Source: JAEVLT01 sp050496765
GTDB taxonomy: Bacteria; Bacillota; Bacilli; Bacillales; Cytobacillaceae
Direction of reading: 5' to 3'
Length of the DNA stretch: 64,000 bases
Assembly: GCF_050496765.1 (NCBI RefSeq)
Contig: NZ_JBNWEO010000015.1
Span: 434,001-498,000 of the forward strand
Shown here: piece after piece, positions 56,993 to 64,000 of the stretch
How positions within the stretch are numbered: the first letter of the stretch is position 1
How the letters are laid out: each line of letters starts with the position of its first letter
The notes under the pieces: generated by a model
Told to the model about the DNA's origin: nothing
Seen by the model: the letters and a program-made list of their open reading frames with translations, nothing else
Databases searched by the model: none
Position numbers and translations under genes: made by a program

Positions 56993-59701
56993 ATGGCAAA
57001 TAACGATGTTTTTAAGGCGCGCACTTTTTTTGAAAAGAACGGCAAACGCTATCACTACTATCGTTTAGGTGCATTGGAAGATTCTGGAATCGGAAAGGTA
57101 TCCAAACTTCCTTATTCTGTGAAAGTTTTACTTGAATCGGTATTACGACAATATGATGGTCGGGTTATTACAAAAGAGCATGTTGAAAATTTGGCAAAAT
57201 GGGGAACTGGCCAATTAAAAGAGGTGGACGTGCCTTTTAAGCCATCCCGGGTCATTCTCCAGGATTTCACTGGTGTACCAGCAGTTGTGGATCTTGCATC
57301 ACTTCGTAAAGCGATGGCTGATATGGGTGGAGATCCTGACAAAATCAATCCGGAGAAAACAGTTGACCTCGTCATTGACCACTCTGTCCAGGTTGATCTT
57401 TACGGAACACCTGATTCATTAAAAGCAAATATGGATCTTGAGTTCCAACGCAATGCTGAACGTTATCAATTCTTAAGCTGGGCACAAAAAGCGTTCAATA
57501 ATTACCGTGCCGTACCGCCGGCAACGGGTATTGTCCACCAAGTAAACTTGGAATATTTAGCGGATGTTGTCCATGTTTCTGAAAATGAGGATGGAGAATT
57601 TGAAGCCTATCCTGATACGCTTGTGGGAACAGATTCCCATACGACGATGATCAATGGTCTCGGTGTCCTTGGCTGGGGTGTTGGCGGAATTGAAGCAGAA
57701 GCAGGAATGCTTGGTCAGCCTTCCTATTTCCCTGTTCCTGAAGTAGTCGGTGTTAAATTGGTTGGAGAGCTGCCAAATGGAACGACTGCAACCGACCTTG
57801 CTCTGAAAGTAACGCAAGTTCTTCGCAGCAAAGGGGTTGTTGGCAAGTTTGTCGAATTTTTCGGACCGGGCGTTTCGGTTCTGCCGCTTGCTGATCGAGC
57901 TACAATTGCCAATATGGCACCTGAATACGGGGCAACTTGTGGATTTTTCCCAATTGATGAAGAATCCCTTGCTTATTTGCGCTTAACAGGGCGCCATGAA
58001 GATCATATTCAAATAGTGGAACAATACTGCAAAGAAAACGGTTTGTTCTTCAATCCGAATGAAGAACCTGTATATACAGATGTTGTTGAAATCAACCTTG
58101 CCGCCATTGAAGCAAATCTTTCGGGGCCAAAACGTCCTCAAGATTTAATTCCGCTTTCAAAAATGAAGCATGCATTCAATGAGGCCATTTCTGCACCACA
58201 AGGCAACCAAGGATTTGGCTTAAAGGCTGATGAGCTTGACAAGGAAGCAACAGTGTCCTTCCATAACGGCGACCAAACGGTAATGAAAACAGGAGCCGTT
58301 GCGATTGCTGCGATTACAAGCTGTACAAATACCTCCAATCCTTATGTTCTTGTCGGCGCCGGTCTGGTAGCGAAAAAAGCGGTTGAACTTGGAATGGAAG
58401 TTCCGAAATATGTGAAAACGTCTTTAGCTCCAGGATCAAAAGTAGTTACAGGCTACCTTCGTGATTCCGGCCTTTTACCATATCTTGAGCAAATTGGCTT
58501 TAACCTCGTCGGATATGGCTGTACGACTTGTATCGGAAACTCCGGTCCATTAAAAGAAGAAATTGAAAAAACAATTGCTGAAAATGATTTGCTTGTTACT
58601 TCTGTTCTTTCTGGTAATCGGAACTTTGAAGGGCGAATTCATCCGCTTGTAAAAGCGAACTATTTAGCTTCACCGCCGCTTGTTGTTGCATACGCACTTG
58701 CAGGTACTGTGAACATTGATTTTGCAACGGAACCTATCGGCAAAGATAAAGATGGCAATGACGTCTTTTTCAATGACCTCTGGCCGTCAACTGCGGAAGT
58801 AAACGATGTCGTGAAAAATACAGTTACACCGGAGTTATTCCGAAAAGAGTACGAAAATGTCTTCAGTGACAATGAGCGTTGGAATGAGATTAAAACGAGC
58901 AATGAGCCGTTGTATACATGGGATCCTGAATCGACTTATATTCAAAATCCGCCGTTCTTTGAAGGGCTGCAACCTGATCCCGATGAAGTGAAGCCATTAA
59001 CAGGCTTGCGTGTCGTCGGCAAGTTTGGCGACTCAGTTACGACTGATCATATTTCACCGGCTGGAGCAATTGGCAAAAATACACCTGCTGGTAAGTATCT
59101 ACTTGAAAAAGGTGTTGAACCTCGCGACTTTAACTCCTATGGCTCGCGTCGTGGCAACCACGAAGTAATGATGCGCGGAACATTTGCGAATATTCGCATT
59201 CGCAACCAAATTGCACCTGGAACAGAAGGCGGCTTTACTACTTATTGGCCTACAGGTGAAGTCACTTCGATTTATGATGCTTGCATGAAATACAAAGAAA
59301 ACGGTACAGGTCTTGCCGTTCTTGCCGGAAAAGATTACGGCATGGGATCATCCCGTGACTGGGCTGCAAAAGGTACGAACCTTTTAGGAATTAAAACCGT
59401 TATTGCGGAAAGCTTTGAAAGAATTCACCGTTCAAATCTCGTCCTAATGGGCGTACTCCCGCTTCAATTTAAAGAGGGAGAAAATGCTGAAACACTTGGA
59501 TTAACTGGAAAAGAACTCATTGATGTTCAGGTTGACGAATCCGTTAAACCGCGTGATTTCATTCAAGTAACGGCTATCGACGAAAATGGTAACAAAAAGG
59601 AATTTGAAGTGCTTGTTCGTTTCGATTCTGAAGTGGAAATCGACTACTACCGCCATGGCGGCATCCTGCCAATGGTTCTTCGTGAAAAGCTAAAAGCCTA
59701 A
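56993..59701 (+). CDS. acnA: Aconitate hydratase AcnA (CitB)
   Basis: 902 residues, the TCA-cycle citrate/isocitrate isomerase and, in its iron-free form, an RNA-binding regulator. The 4Fe-4S cysteines are C444 (TSCTNTSNPYVLVGAGLVAK), C510 and C513 (GYGCTTCIGNSG); substrate motifs DSHTTMINGLGVLGWGVGG and GSSRDWAAKGTNLLGIK are intact. GAAGGGGG precedes ATG 56993. A CcpC-type dyad about 160 bp upstream fits catabolite and citrate control. The locus sspO-acnA-sspN-tlp matches the B. subtilis citB region. Confidence 0.97.
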   Translation: MANNDVFKARTFFEKNGKRYHYYRLGALEDSGIGKVSKLPYSVKVLLESVLRQYDGRVITKEHVENLAKWGTGQLKEVDVPFKPSRVILQDFTGVPAVVDLASLRKAMADMGGDPDKINPEKTVDLVIDHSVQVDLYGTPDSLKANMDLEFQRNAERYQFLSWAQKAFNNYRAVPPATGIVHQVNLEYLADVVHVSENEDGEFEAYPDTLVGTDSHTTMINGLGVLGWGVGGIEAEAGMLGQPSYFPVPEVVGVKLVGELPNGTTATDLALKVTQVLRSKGVVGKFVEFFGPGVSVLPLADRATIANMAPEYGATCGFFPIDEESLAYLRLTGRHEDHIQIVEQYCKENGLFFNPNEEPVYTDVVEINLAAIEANLSGPKRPQDLIPLSKMKHAFNEAISAPQGNQGFGLKADELDKEATVSFHNGDQTVMKTGAVAIAAITSCTNTSNPYVLVGAGLVAKKAVELGMEVPKYVKTSLAPGSKVVTGYLRDSGLLPYLEQIGFNLVGYGCTTCIGNSGPLKEEIEKTIAENDLLVTSVLSGNRNFEGRIHPLVKANYLASPPLVVAYALAGTVNIDFATEPIGKDKDGNDVFFNDLWPSTAEVNDVVKNTVTPELFRKEYENVFSDNERWNEIKTSNEPLYTWDPESTYIQNPPFFEGLQPDPDEVKPLTGLRVVGKFGDSVTTDHISPAGAIGKNTPAGKYLLEKGVEPRDFNSYGSRRGNHEVMMRGTFANIRIRNQIAPGTEGGFTTYWPTGEVTSIYDACMKYKENGTGLAVLAGKDYGMGSSRDWAAKGTNLLGIKTVIAESFERIHRSNLVLMGVLPLQFKEGENAETLGLTGKELIDVQVDESVKPRDFIQVTAIDENGNKKEFEVLVRFDSEVEIDYYRHGGILPMVLREKLKA

Positions 59702-59715
59702 TAAATAGTATCTGG

Positions 59716-59749
59716 CGCCATGTTCCTATGGAACATGGCGATTTTTTGA
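59716..59749 (+). terminator. Intrinsic terminator of acnA
   Basis: CGCCATGTTCC (59716-59726) and GGAACATGGCG (59730-59740) form a perfect 11-bp stem followed by ATTTTTT. Confidence 0.87.
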
Positions 59750-59820
59750 ACTTTCTGGTCGTTTTCCCTATGCGTATGGTGGATTGGTTACATATACTAT
59801 TCCCAAAGGAGGGATAGAAA

Positions 59821-60012
59821 ATGAATTCACTTGTTTTCTTATTTCTTGCAGCCATTTTTGCCGGGTTTTCTTTGCTCAAGCTGCCAGCAGTGTCATTTGT
59901 TCCGGATTTACAGCCATTTTTCCAAATCGTTGGCGTTCTCGCCATTATCATCTTTTCCTTTGTCATTTTATATATGGCGCTAAAAGCTCTTTTTAACAAA
60001 GGCTGGCGCTAG
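59821..60012 (+). CDS. Small two-helix membrane protein
   Basis: 63 residues behind AAAGGAGGG. Two hydrophobic helices, SLVFLFLAAIFAGFSLLKLP and IVGVLAIIIFSFVILYMALK, are joined by a short VSFVPDLQPFFQ loop, ending with a basic FNKGWR. No motif recognised. It sits between acnA and fbpB-like genes with its own terminator and so is monocistronic. Similar tiny membrane proteins flank sporulation genes in Bacillus, but no function can be assigned. Confidence 0.65.
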   Translation: MNSLVFLFLAAIFAGFSLLKLPAVSFVPDLQPFFQIVGVLAIIIFSFVILYMALKALFNKGWR

Positions 60013-60021
60013 AACTTCCAC

Positions 60022-60053
60022 CAGGCTGATGTATGAGAATCAGCCTGTTTTTA
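60022..60053 (+). terminator. Intrinsic terminator after the two-helix protein gene
   Basis: CAGGCTGAT (60022-60030) and ATCAGCCTG (60039-60047) pair perfectly, followed by T5. Confidence 0.85.
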
Positions 60054-60201
60054 TAAAAAAAAGCAATAGGAGTGAATTTGAATGAAATTGAATAGGGAAA
60101 TTTGTAGAGGTACTAGTTGATTCAATGACTATTTTTAATAAGACAATGTTTTTTACATTTAGAATATAGAAACACTGTTAATTTTCAAAAAGTTGTAATA
60201 A

Positions 60202-60216
60202 TTGCAAGCGCTATCG
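60202..60216 (+). promoter_or_regulatory. Possible CcpA cre site upstream of the FbpB-like gene
   Basis: TTGCAAGCGCTATCG fits WTGNAANCGNWNNCW except the last base. No Fur box of the TGATAAT-type is clear nearby. The remaining bases of the 60.05-60.26 kb gap show only a 12-codon frame (from 60082) I do not trust. Confidence 0.35.
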
Positions 60217-60261
60217 GGCATAATAGCTGTTAGAATAGGTAGTAAGGAAGGTGATATTCAG

Positions 60262-60393
60262 ATGAGAAAACCTAGAAAACGCTCGTTTGCAGAATTGGTA
60301 TCCGAAAATAAACTACAACTTTTGAAGGATCGTGCCGCAATGGAAAAGATTGAGCAGCGCTTGGAAGAAAAACGATTAGGCAAAGCGGAATAA
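60262..60393 (+). CDS. FbpB family small basic protein
   Basis: 43 residues, MRKPRKRSFAELVSENKLQL then LKDRAAMEKIEQRLEEKRLG, with the FbpB pattern FxxLVxENKxxLLKDxxAMExIExRxE. B. subtilis FbpB works with the small RNA FsrA in the iron-sparing response under Fur control. AAGGAAGGTG precedes ATG 60262. No clear Fur box is seen upstream, so iron regulation of this copy is not demonstrated; a cre-like site stands instead. It could be one of several paralogs with different duties. Confidence 0.75.
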   Translation: MRKPRKRSFAELVSENKLQLLKDRAAMEKIEQRLEEKRLGKAE

Positions 60394-60458
60394 TCACATT
60401 GTTTACCATTCATGTCCCGCCTTTTTTTGCACAAAATACAGAAAGAGGAGGGATGGGA

Positions 60459-60602
60459 ATGAGCAATCCAAAAAGAGATTCCAAACATTTTGTACCAAGC
60501 CATATTGGCACACAACCAAGAGGATTTAGCGGAAACAATGGGAAAAAAATGCAAGATACATCTGGTAAACATGCCCAAGTCATCCAGACTAAAGGAGAAT
60601 AG
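60459..60602 (+). CDS. sspN: Small acid-soluble spore protein SspN
   Basis: 47 residues: MSNPKRDSKHFVPSHIGTQP, RGFSGNNGKKMQDTSGKHAQ, VIQTKGE. B. subtilis SspN shares the YAPSHLGTKP, GEKMHDKSGQ and MQTKGE features. GAGGAGGG precedes ATG 60459; an in-frame ATG two codons earlier is too close to it. It follows acnA by under 1 kb and precedes tlp, the order known from B. subtilis. Made in the forespore. Confidence 0.9.
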   Translation: MSNPKRDSKHFVPSHIGTQPRGFSGNNGKKMQDTSGKHAQVIQTKGE

Positions 60603-60607
60603 CCAGG

Positions 60608-60645
60608 AAAAAAGACTTACTGCTTTTGCAGTGGGTCTTTTTCTT
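60608..60645 (+). terminator. Intrinsic terminator of sspN
   Basis: An AAAAAGACTTACTGC arm pairs with GCAGTGGGTCTTTTT (two wobbles) around a TTTT loop, followed by CTT. Confidence 0.8.
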
Positions 60646-60760
60646 ATGCTACAAGTTTTTGCTTGCTCATTCTTGAAAAACCACTTTTTTCTGTGATATT
60701 TTTGCCGGGTCGGTTACAAACTATTTTTGTACCAATTACCGAAGAAAGAAGGGATTTTTG

Positions 60761-60997
60761 ATGGAAAATCGCCATAAGCCAAATCCGGATGATCGAAGTG
60801 ATAATGTTGAAAAACTTCAAGAAATGATCCACAATACGATTGAAAATATCGAAGAAGCTGAAGAATCGATGCAGTTTACTGACAGCAGCGAACAGCGTCA
60901 GCAAATTGAGGCTAAAAATGAGCGCCGCCTGGAAAGCATTAACGCGATGCGATCAGAAGTAAAAGACGAAGCAAACGCGAACAATCAATACGAATAA
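60761..60997 (+). CDS. tlp: Thioredoxin-like spore protein Tlp
   Basis: 78 residues, MENRHKPNPDDRSDNVEKLQ, then MIHNTIENIEEAEESMQFTD and a charged helical tail. PNPDDRSDNVEKLQ and NTIENIEEAE are the fixed blocks of Tlp, a small forespore protein. Despite its name it has no CxxC active site. AGAAGGG precedes ATG 60761. It is separated from sspN by a terminator, so it must have its own promoter; none of the candidates upstream fits the sigma-G consensus well. A terminator follows. Confidence 0.9.
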   Translation: MENRHKPNPDDRSDNVEKLQEMIHNTIENIEEAEESMQFTDSSEQRQQIEAKNERRLESINAMRSEVKDEANANNQYE

Positions 60998-61004
60998 TCG
61001 AGGT

Positions 61005-61046
61005 AAAGACCAGTTTTCCTAAAAAGAATGGAAGGCTGGTCTTTTG
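61005..61046 (+). terminator. Intrinsic terminator of tlp
   Basis: AAAGACCAG (61005-61013) and CTGGTCTTT (61036-61044) pair, with inner TTCC/GGAA pairs, ending in TTTTG. Confidence 0.75.
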
Positions 61047-61120
61047 AATGAACTATTTCATCATTTGTATGCTTCTATGGTAAGATAGAAGGGGAAATTT
61101 TGATGAAGAAGTGATGAACG

Positions 61121-63466
61121 GTGAACCAACAAAGACAAACACCAAATGAAATGGATCAGCGGCTGGAACATTGGAAAGAAGAACTAGCCAATAATGGAAA
61201 AATCAAAGATGAAAGTAGTTTGTTTACATATTTAAGCGGTGTAAAACATGATCCTAAGAAGCAAGCAAAGCTGCTAACAATTGCAGCATTATCAAGAATT
61301 GGAAACGGCAAATTAGATTCTCTGACTGTTGCCTGGATGGAAAAAGCTTTTGAATTGGATCCGAACAACCTGAAGGCACTAAGGTTTTTAACGCAATACG
61401 AATGGAAAAAGGAAAAAAATCTTTTTAATCTGCTTAGTTTTCCGCCAATTAGAGAATCGGATAATCGAACAGCCAAAAAGAAAATTGCCGAGGAATACAT
61501 TCAAATTTGCCGTTTATTTCTGGAGGAATCTGAGGATCATTTGATAGCATACAAGAAAAAATTGACAGAAGTTGCTGAATGGGATGACCCCGTCATTTCA
61601 CGGATCTATGATAAATTGTATCAGCTCGTTTCAGACGCTGTTCAGGAAGCAAGCGAATTGTTAAGCACAACAGAAGCTTATGAACAATCGATATCCGGCG
61701 TATTTTATAACACTCAGTATTTCCAAGACATAAAAAATCACCTTGAGCACTTAAATGTGTTAAAAAACCAGTGGCAAAATCTTTTCACTGAAGAGGGAGC
61801 AGATGAACCTTCAGAAAAAAAAGCGTTGGATCAACTGAACGAAATGGTTGGAATGGATTTCGTAAAAAAACGTGTAAATGATTTTTACCGGTTTTTAAAC
61901 TATCAGAAACAGCGAAAAGAGCTTGGATTCCAAGTAAAGGACGAGCTTAGCCTGAACATGGTTTTAACCGGCAACCCGGGCACAGGTAAAACCACATTGG
62001 CCCGCCTATTAGCAAAAATCTACCATGAACTGGGTGTATTGCCGCGCGAAGACGTTATCGAGGCTGATCGCTCACAGTTAGTAGGTGCGTTTGTCGGTCA
62101 AACAGAGGAAAACGTCCGATCCATTGTCGAGCGGGCCATAGGCGGTGTGTTGTTTATTGATGAGGCATACAGCTTAAAACGCGAAGGCCAATCAGGAAAC
62201 GATTATGGCCAAACAGCCATTGATACCCTTGTTTCGTTGATGACAAGCAGTGAATATAGCGGCCGTTTTGCTGTTATACTGGCAGGCTATCCAGAAGAAA
62301 TGCGGCTTTTTTTAAACGCGAATCCAGGGTTGCGAAGCCGTTTTCCTCAATCAAATTTCATTCAACTGCAAGATTATTCAAATGCCGAACTAATTGAAAT
62401 CGCCGGGAAAATAGCGGCTGAAAATGACTACATTCTTACAGAGGATGCCAAAAAGGAACTTGTCCATCGCTTAGAGCGCGAACGGGTTGACGATACTTTT
62501 GGCAATGCCAGAACGGCTAAAAATCTCGTTCTCGAAGCAATTTTTAAAAAAGGATCAGAAAGTAAAAGCGATACCACAGATGTTTTGCAGTTAACCGTGC
62601 TGGACAAAGAGAATTTTACCACCGAATTGGCAAACAAAACGGTGTCGCCGGAGGATGAATTGAACCAGCTAGTAGGCCTCGATTCATTGAAAGAAGAAAT
62701 CCTATCCCTTGTTTCGTTTGTAAAAATGCAGCAGTTTCGAAGAAGTAAGGGACTTCCTGTCGTTCCTATTCAACTTCATTCTGTTTTTACCGGGAATCCA
62801 GGAACAGGAAAAACAACGGTGGCAAAAATTTATGCCGAATTATTACAAGAATCTGGAATTTTAAAGCGTGGCCATCTAATTGTTACAAGCAGGGCAGATT
62901 TTGTGGCCGGGTATGTTGGACAAACAGCCGGAAAAACGAAAAAAAAGATTCGGGAAGCTTTAGGCGGTGTCTTGTTTATTGATGAGGCCTATTCTTTATT
63001 AGGACAAACAAGCGGCGATTTCGGCAAAGAGGTTATTGATACTCTTGTCGATGAGATGACGAAACACAATGAAAATTTAGTTGTCATTCTCGCCGGCTAT
63101 CCTCATGAAATGGAACGATTGCTAAACAGCAATCCCGGCTTGCATTCAAGATTCAAGAAATTTTTCCATTTTCCCGATTATACTTGTGATGAATTGGTTG
63201 CAATCATTGAAAAGTACATCCATCAGTATCAATACATGTTAACAGAACAAGCAAGAAAGCTGTTATATCAATCATTGCTTGAAAGGAAGGATCGTGGAAA
63301 CGGGCGGTTTGCAACCAATCTGGCAGATGAAATGATTCAATCCCAAGCAATGCGGCTCATGAATGGAACACAGGCGACTGATTTGGTAGAAAGAGCTGTA
63401 TACTTGGAAGAAGAGGATGTTAATCGAGCATTTATAAAAATAGGAAAAGAGGAGAATGTATGTTAG
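61121..63466 (+). CDS. Tandem CbxX/CfxQ-type AAA+ ATPase (SpoVK-like)
   Basis: 781 residues from GTG 61121. A helical N-terminal region (about 1-240), then two AAA+ modules: Walker A GNPGTGKTTLARLLAKIYHE near 288 and GNPGTGKTTVAKIYAELLQE near 563; Walker B GVLFIDEAYSLKREGQSGND and GVLFIDEAYSLLGQTSGDFG; sensor regions LAGYPEEMRLFLNANPGLRS and LAGYPHEMERLLNSNPGLHS with Arg fingers. B. subtilis SpoVK has one module of about 320 residues, so this is a duplicated relative, like EccA and CbbX remodellers. Its 3' end overlaps the thioesterase gene by 7 bp. Target unknown. Confidence 0.85.
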   Translation: MNQQRQTPNEMDQRLEHWKEELANNGKIKDESSLFTYLSGVKHDPKKQAKLLTIAALSRIGNGKLDSLTVAWMEKAFELDPNNLKALRFLTQYEWKKEKNLFNLLSFPPIRESDNRTAKKKIAEEYIQICRLFLEESEDHLIAYKKKLTEVAEWDDPVISRIYDKLYQLVSDAVQEASELLSTTEAYEQSISGVFYNTQYFQDIKNHLEHLNVLKNQWQNLFTEEGADEPSEKKALDQLNEMVGMDFVKKRVNDFYRFLNYQKQRKELGFQVKDELSLNMVLTGNPGTGKTTLARLLAKIYHELGVLPREDVIEADRSQLVGAFVGQTEENVRSIVERAIGGVLFIDEAYSLKREGQSGNDYGQTAIDTLVSLMTSSEYSGRFAVILAGYPEEMRLFLNANPGLRSRFPQSNFIQLQDYSNAELIEIAGKIAAENDYILTEDAKKELVHRLERERVDDTFGNARTAKNLVLEAIFKKGSESKSDTTDVLQLTVLDKENFTTELANKTVSPEDELNQLVGLDSLKEEILSLVSFVKMQQFRRSKGLPVVPIQLHSVFTGNPGTGKTTVAKIYAELLQESGILKRGHLIVTSRADFVAGYVGQTAGKTKKKIREALGGVLFIDEAYSLLGQTSGDFGKEVIDTLVDEMTKHNENLVVILAGYPHEMERLLNSNPGLHSRFKKFFHFPDYTCDELVAIIEKYIHQYQYMLTEQARKLLYQSLLERKDRGNGRFATNLADEMIQSQAMRLMNGTQATDLVERAVYLEEEDVNRAFIKIGKEENVC

Positions 63467-63891
63467 TTGCGACCACTGAAATTCCAGTTCGTTACGCGGA
63501 AACAGACCAAATGGGGGTTGTTTATCATGCTAATTATTTAATTTGGATGGAATTGGGGAGAACAGCCTTCATTGAAGAACTTGGATTTAATTATGCAGAA
63601 CTGGAAAAGGACGGGATTCTTTCACCGGTAATCGATATACACGTATCTTATAAAAAACCTGTTCGTTATGGTGAAACTGCTACTGTTAAGACATGGGTGG
63701 AGGCCTATGATGGTTTCCGCGTTAAATATGGTTATGAAATCATAACAGCTGAAGGTGAACTTGCCGTAACTGGCTTTACAGAACATGTTTGCGTCAAAAA
63801 AGATAGCTTTCGTCCTGTTGCTTTTCGGCGAATTCATCCAACCTGGCACGCGGCCTATGAAAAAGTGAAGAAAAACAGCCAAGAGGGGTGA
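63460..63891 (+). CDS. yneP: YneP-like acyl-CoA thioesterase
   Basis: 143 residues of the hot-dog fold: IPVRYAETDQMGVVYHANYL holds the 4-hydroxybenzoyl-CoA thioesterase Asp and surrounding signature, then WMELGRTA. ATG 63460 overlaps the stop of the AAA+ gene, behind AAAGAGGAG. Position after tlp and before yneQ matches B. subtilis YneP. It hydrolyses acyl-CoA thioesters; natural substrate unknown. It shares the fold, but little else, with the thioesterase at 42868. Confidence 0.9.
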   Translation: MLVATTEIPVRYAETDQMGVVYHANYLIWMELGRTAFIEELGFNYAELEKDGILSPVIDIHVSYKKPVRYGETATVKTWVEAYDGFRVKYGYEIITAEGELAVTGFTEHVCVKKDSFRPVAFRRIHPTWHAAYEKVKKNSQEG

Positions 63892-63896
63892 GGCAA

Positions 63897-64000
63897 TTGG
63901 CATTTGGCATTAAGCGAAAAGATCTTGTTGAGTGGAAAAAAAGAATTGATAGGGGCGAGATTGCTTTTTTGACCCATTATTGGCTTGATGACCGGTTTCC
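63897..64000 (+). CDS. yneQ: YneQ-like protein (5' end only)
   Basis: Partial gene cut by the window edge. TTG start 63897 behind GAGGGGTGAGG, only 5 bp after the thioesterase stop; reads MAFGIKRKDLVEWKKRIDRG then EIAFLTHYWLDDRF. B. subtilis YneQ has this opening and follows yneP. YneQ is a conserved protein of unknown function. Coupling to the preceding genes suggests a shared transcript. Confidence 0.78.
   Translation, partial: MAFGIKRKDLVEWKKRIDRGEIAFLTHYWLDDRF

Noticed and set aside
1..64000. CRISPR array, rRNA or tRNA genes
   Set aside because: No regularly spaced repeats and no tRNA-like or rRNA-like sequence noticed by eye on either strand; a tRNA scan would settle it.

Overview
The window reads as chromosome of a spore-forming, low-GC Bacillaceae bacterium. 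It carries Bacillus-type minor spore proteins (SspN, SspO, SspP, Tlp, a CsgA-like protein), forespore-type promoters, a preQ1-I riboswitch and a lysine L-box. Blocks match known Bacillus neighbourhoods: queCDE, a yhbI-yhbJ-yhcA-like efflux operon, and aconitase/sspN/tlp/yneP/yneQ. It differs from B. subtilis in having selenium genes (selA and a TGA-containing selD), a formate dehydrogenase operon with small accessory proteins, and decayed repeats and mobile elements around 35-36.4 kb.

Layout. 0.2-5.0 kb: formate/nitrite channel, formate dehydrogenase alpha, DUF1641 protein and two tiny accessory proteins, closed by a strong terminator. 5.0-7.0 kb: riboswitch-controlled queuosine precursor genes. 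7.1-17.2 kb: a CstR-like persulfide sensor, an InhA-type protease, a YceI protein behind an MhqR-like operator, HelD, and asnS behind a leader terminator. 17.5-22.9 kb: a NarL-type two-component system next to a three-gene operon (two exported anchored proteins plus an atypical cytochrome b), with an array of TAC(T/C)CC(N) heptamers between them; this is the most interesting uncharacterised locus. 23-25 kb: a second two-component system. 25-30.7 kb: lysine permease with L-box, a frameshifted YitT gene, a DMT exporter, and a DUF421/DUF1657 sporulation-type cluster. 31-35 kb: MarR-controlled efflux pump and an intact YitT paralog. 35-36.4 kb: non-coding graveyard with a 95-bp repeat, two large palindromic repeats each carrying a nested 56/57-bp insert, and a transposase scrap. 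36.4-45 kb: SPFH/ribbon-helix-helix pair, csgA, methyltransferase, esterase, pssA, VanW protein, and a TetR-controlled acyl-CoA cluster. 45-52.8 kb: YclJK-like two-component system, HtrA-like protease, threonine catabolism (tdh/kbl), DASS transporter. 52.8-56 kb: selD and selA flanking an Hsp20-like gene. 56-64 kb: spore protein genes, aconitase, a double-AAA+ SpoVK-like ATPase, yneP and the start of yneQ.

How it fits together. Formate oxidation, the cytochrome b operon and aconitase point to flexible respiratory metabolism under several sensor kinases. Selenium metabolism appears self-serving here: SelD itself carries the in-frame TGA, while the local formate dehydrogenase uses cysteine. At least eight genes (sspN, sspO, sspP, tlp, csgA and the DUF1657/DUF421 set) belong to late sporulation, three of these units behind good sigma-G/F-type promoters. 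All calls rest on reading the sequence and on remembered family features; no database search was run.
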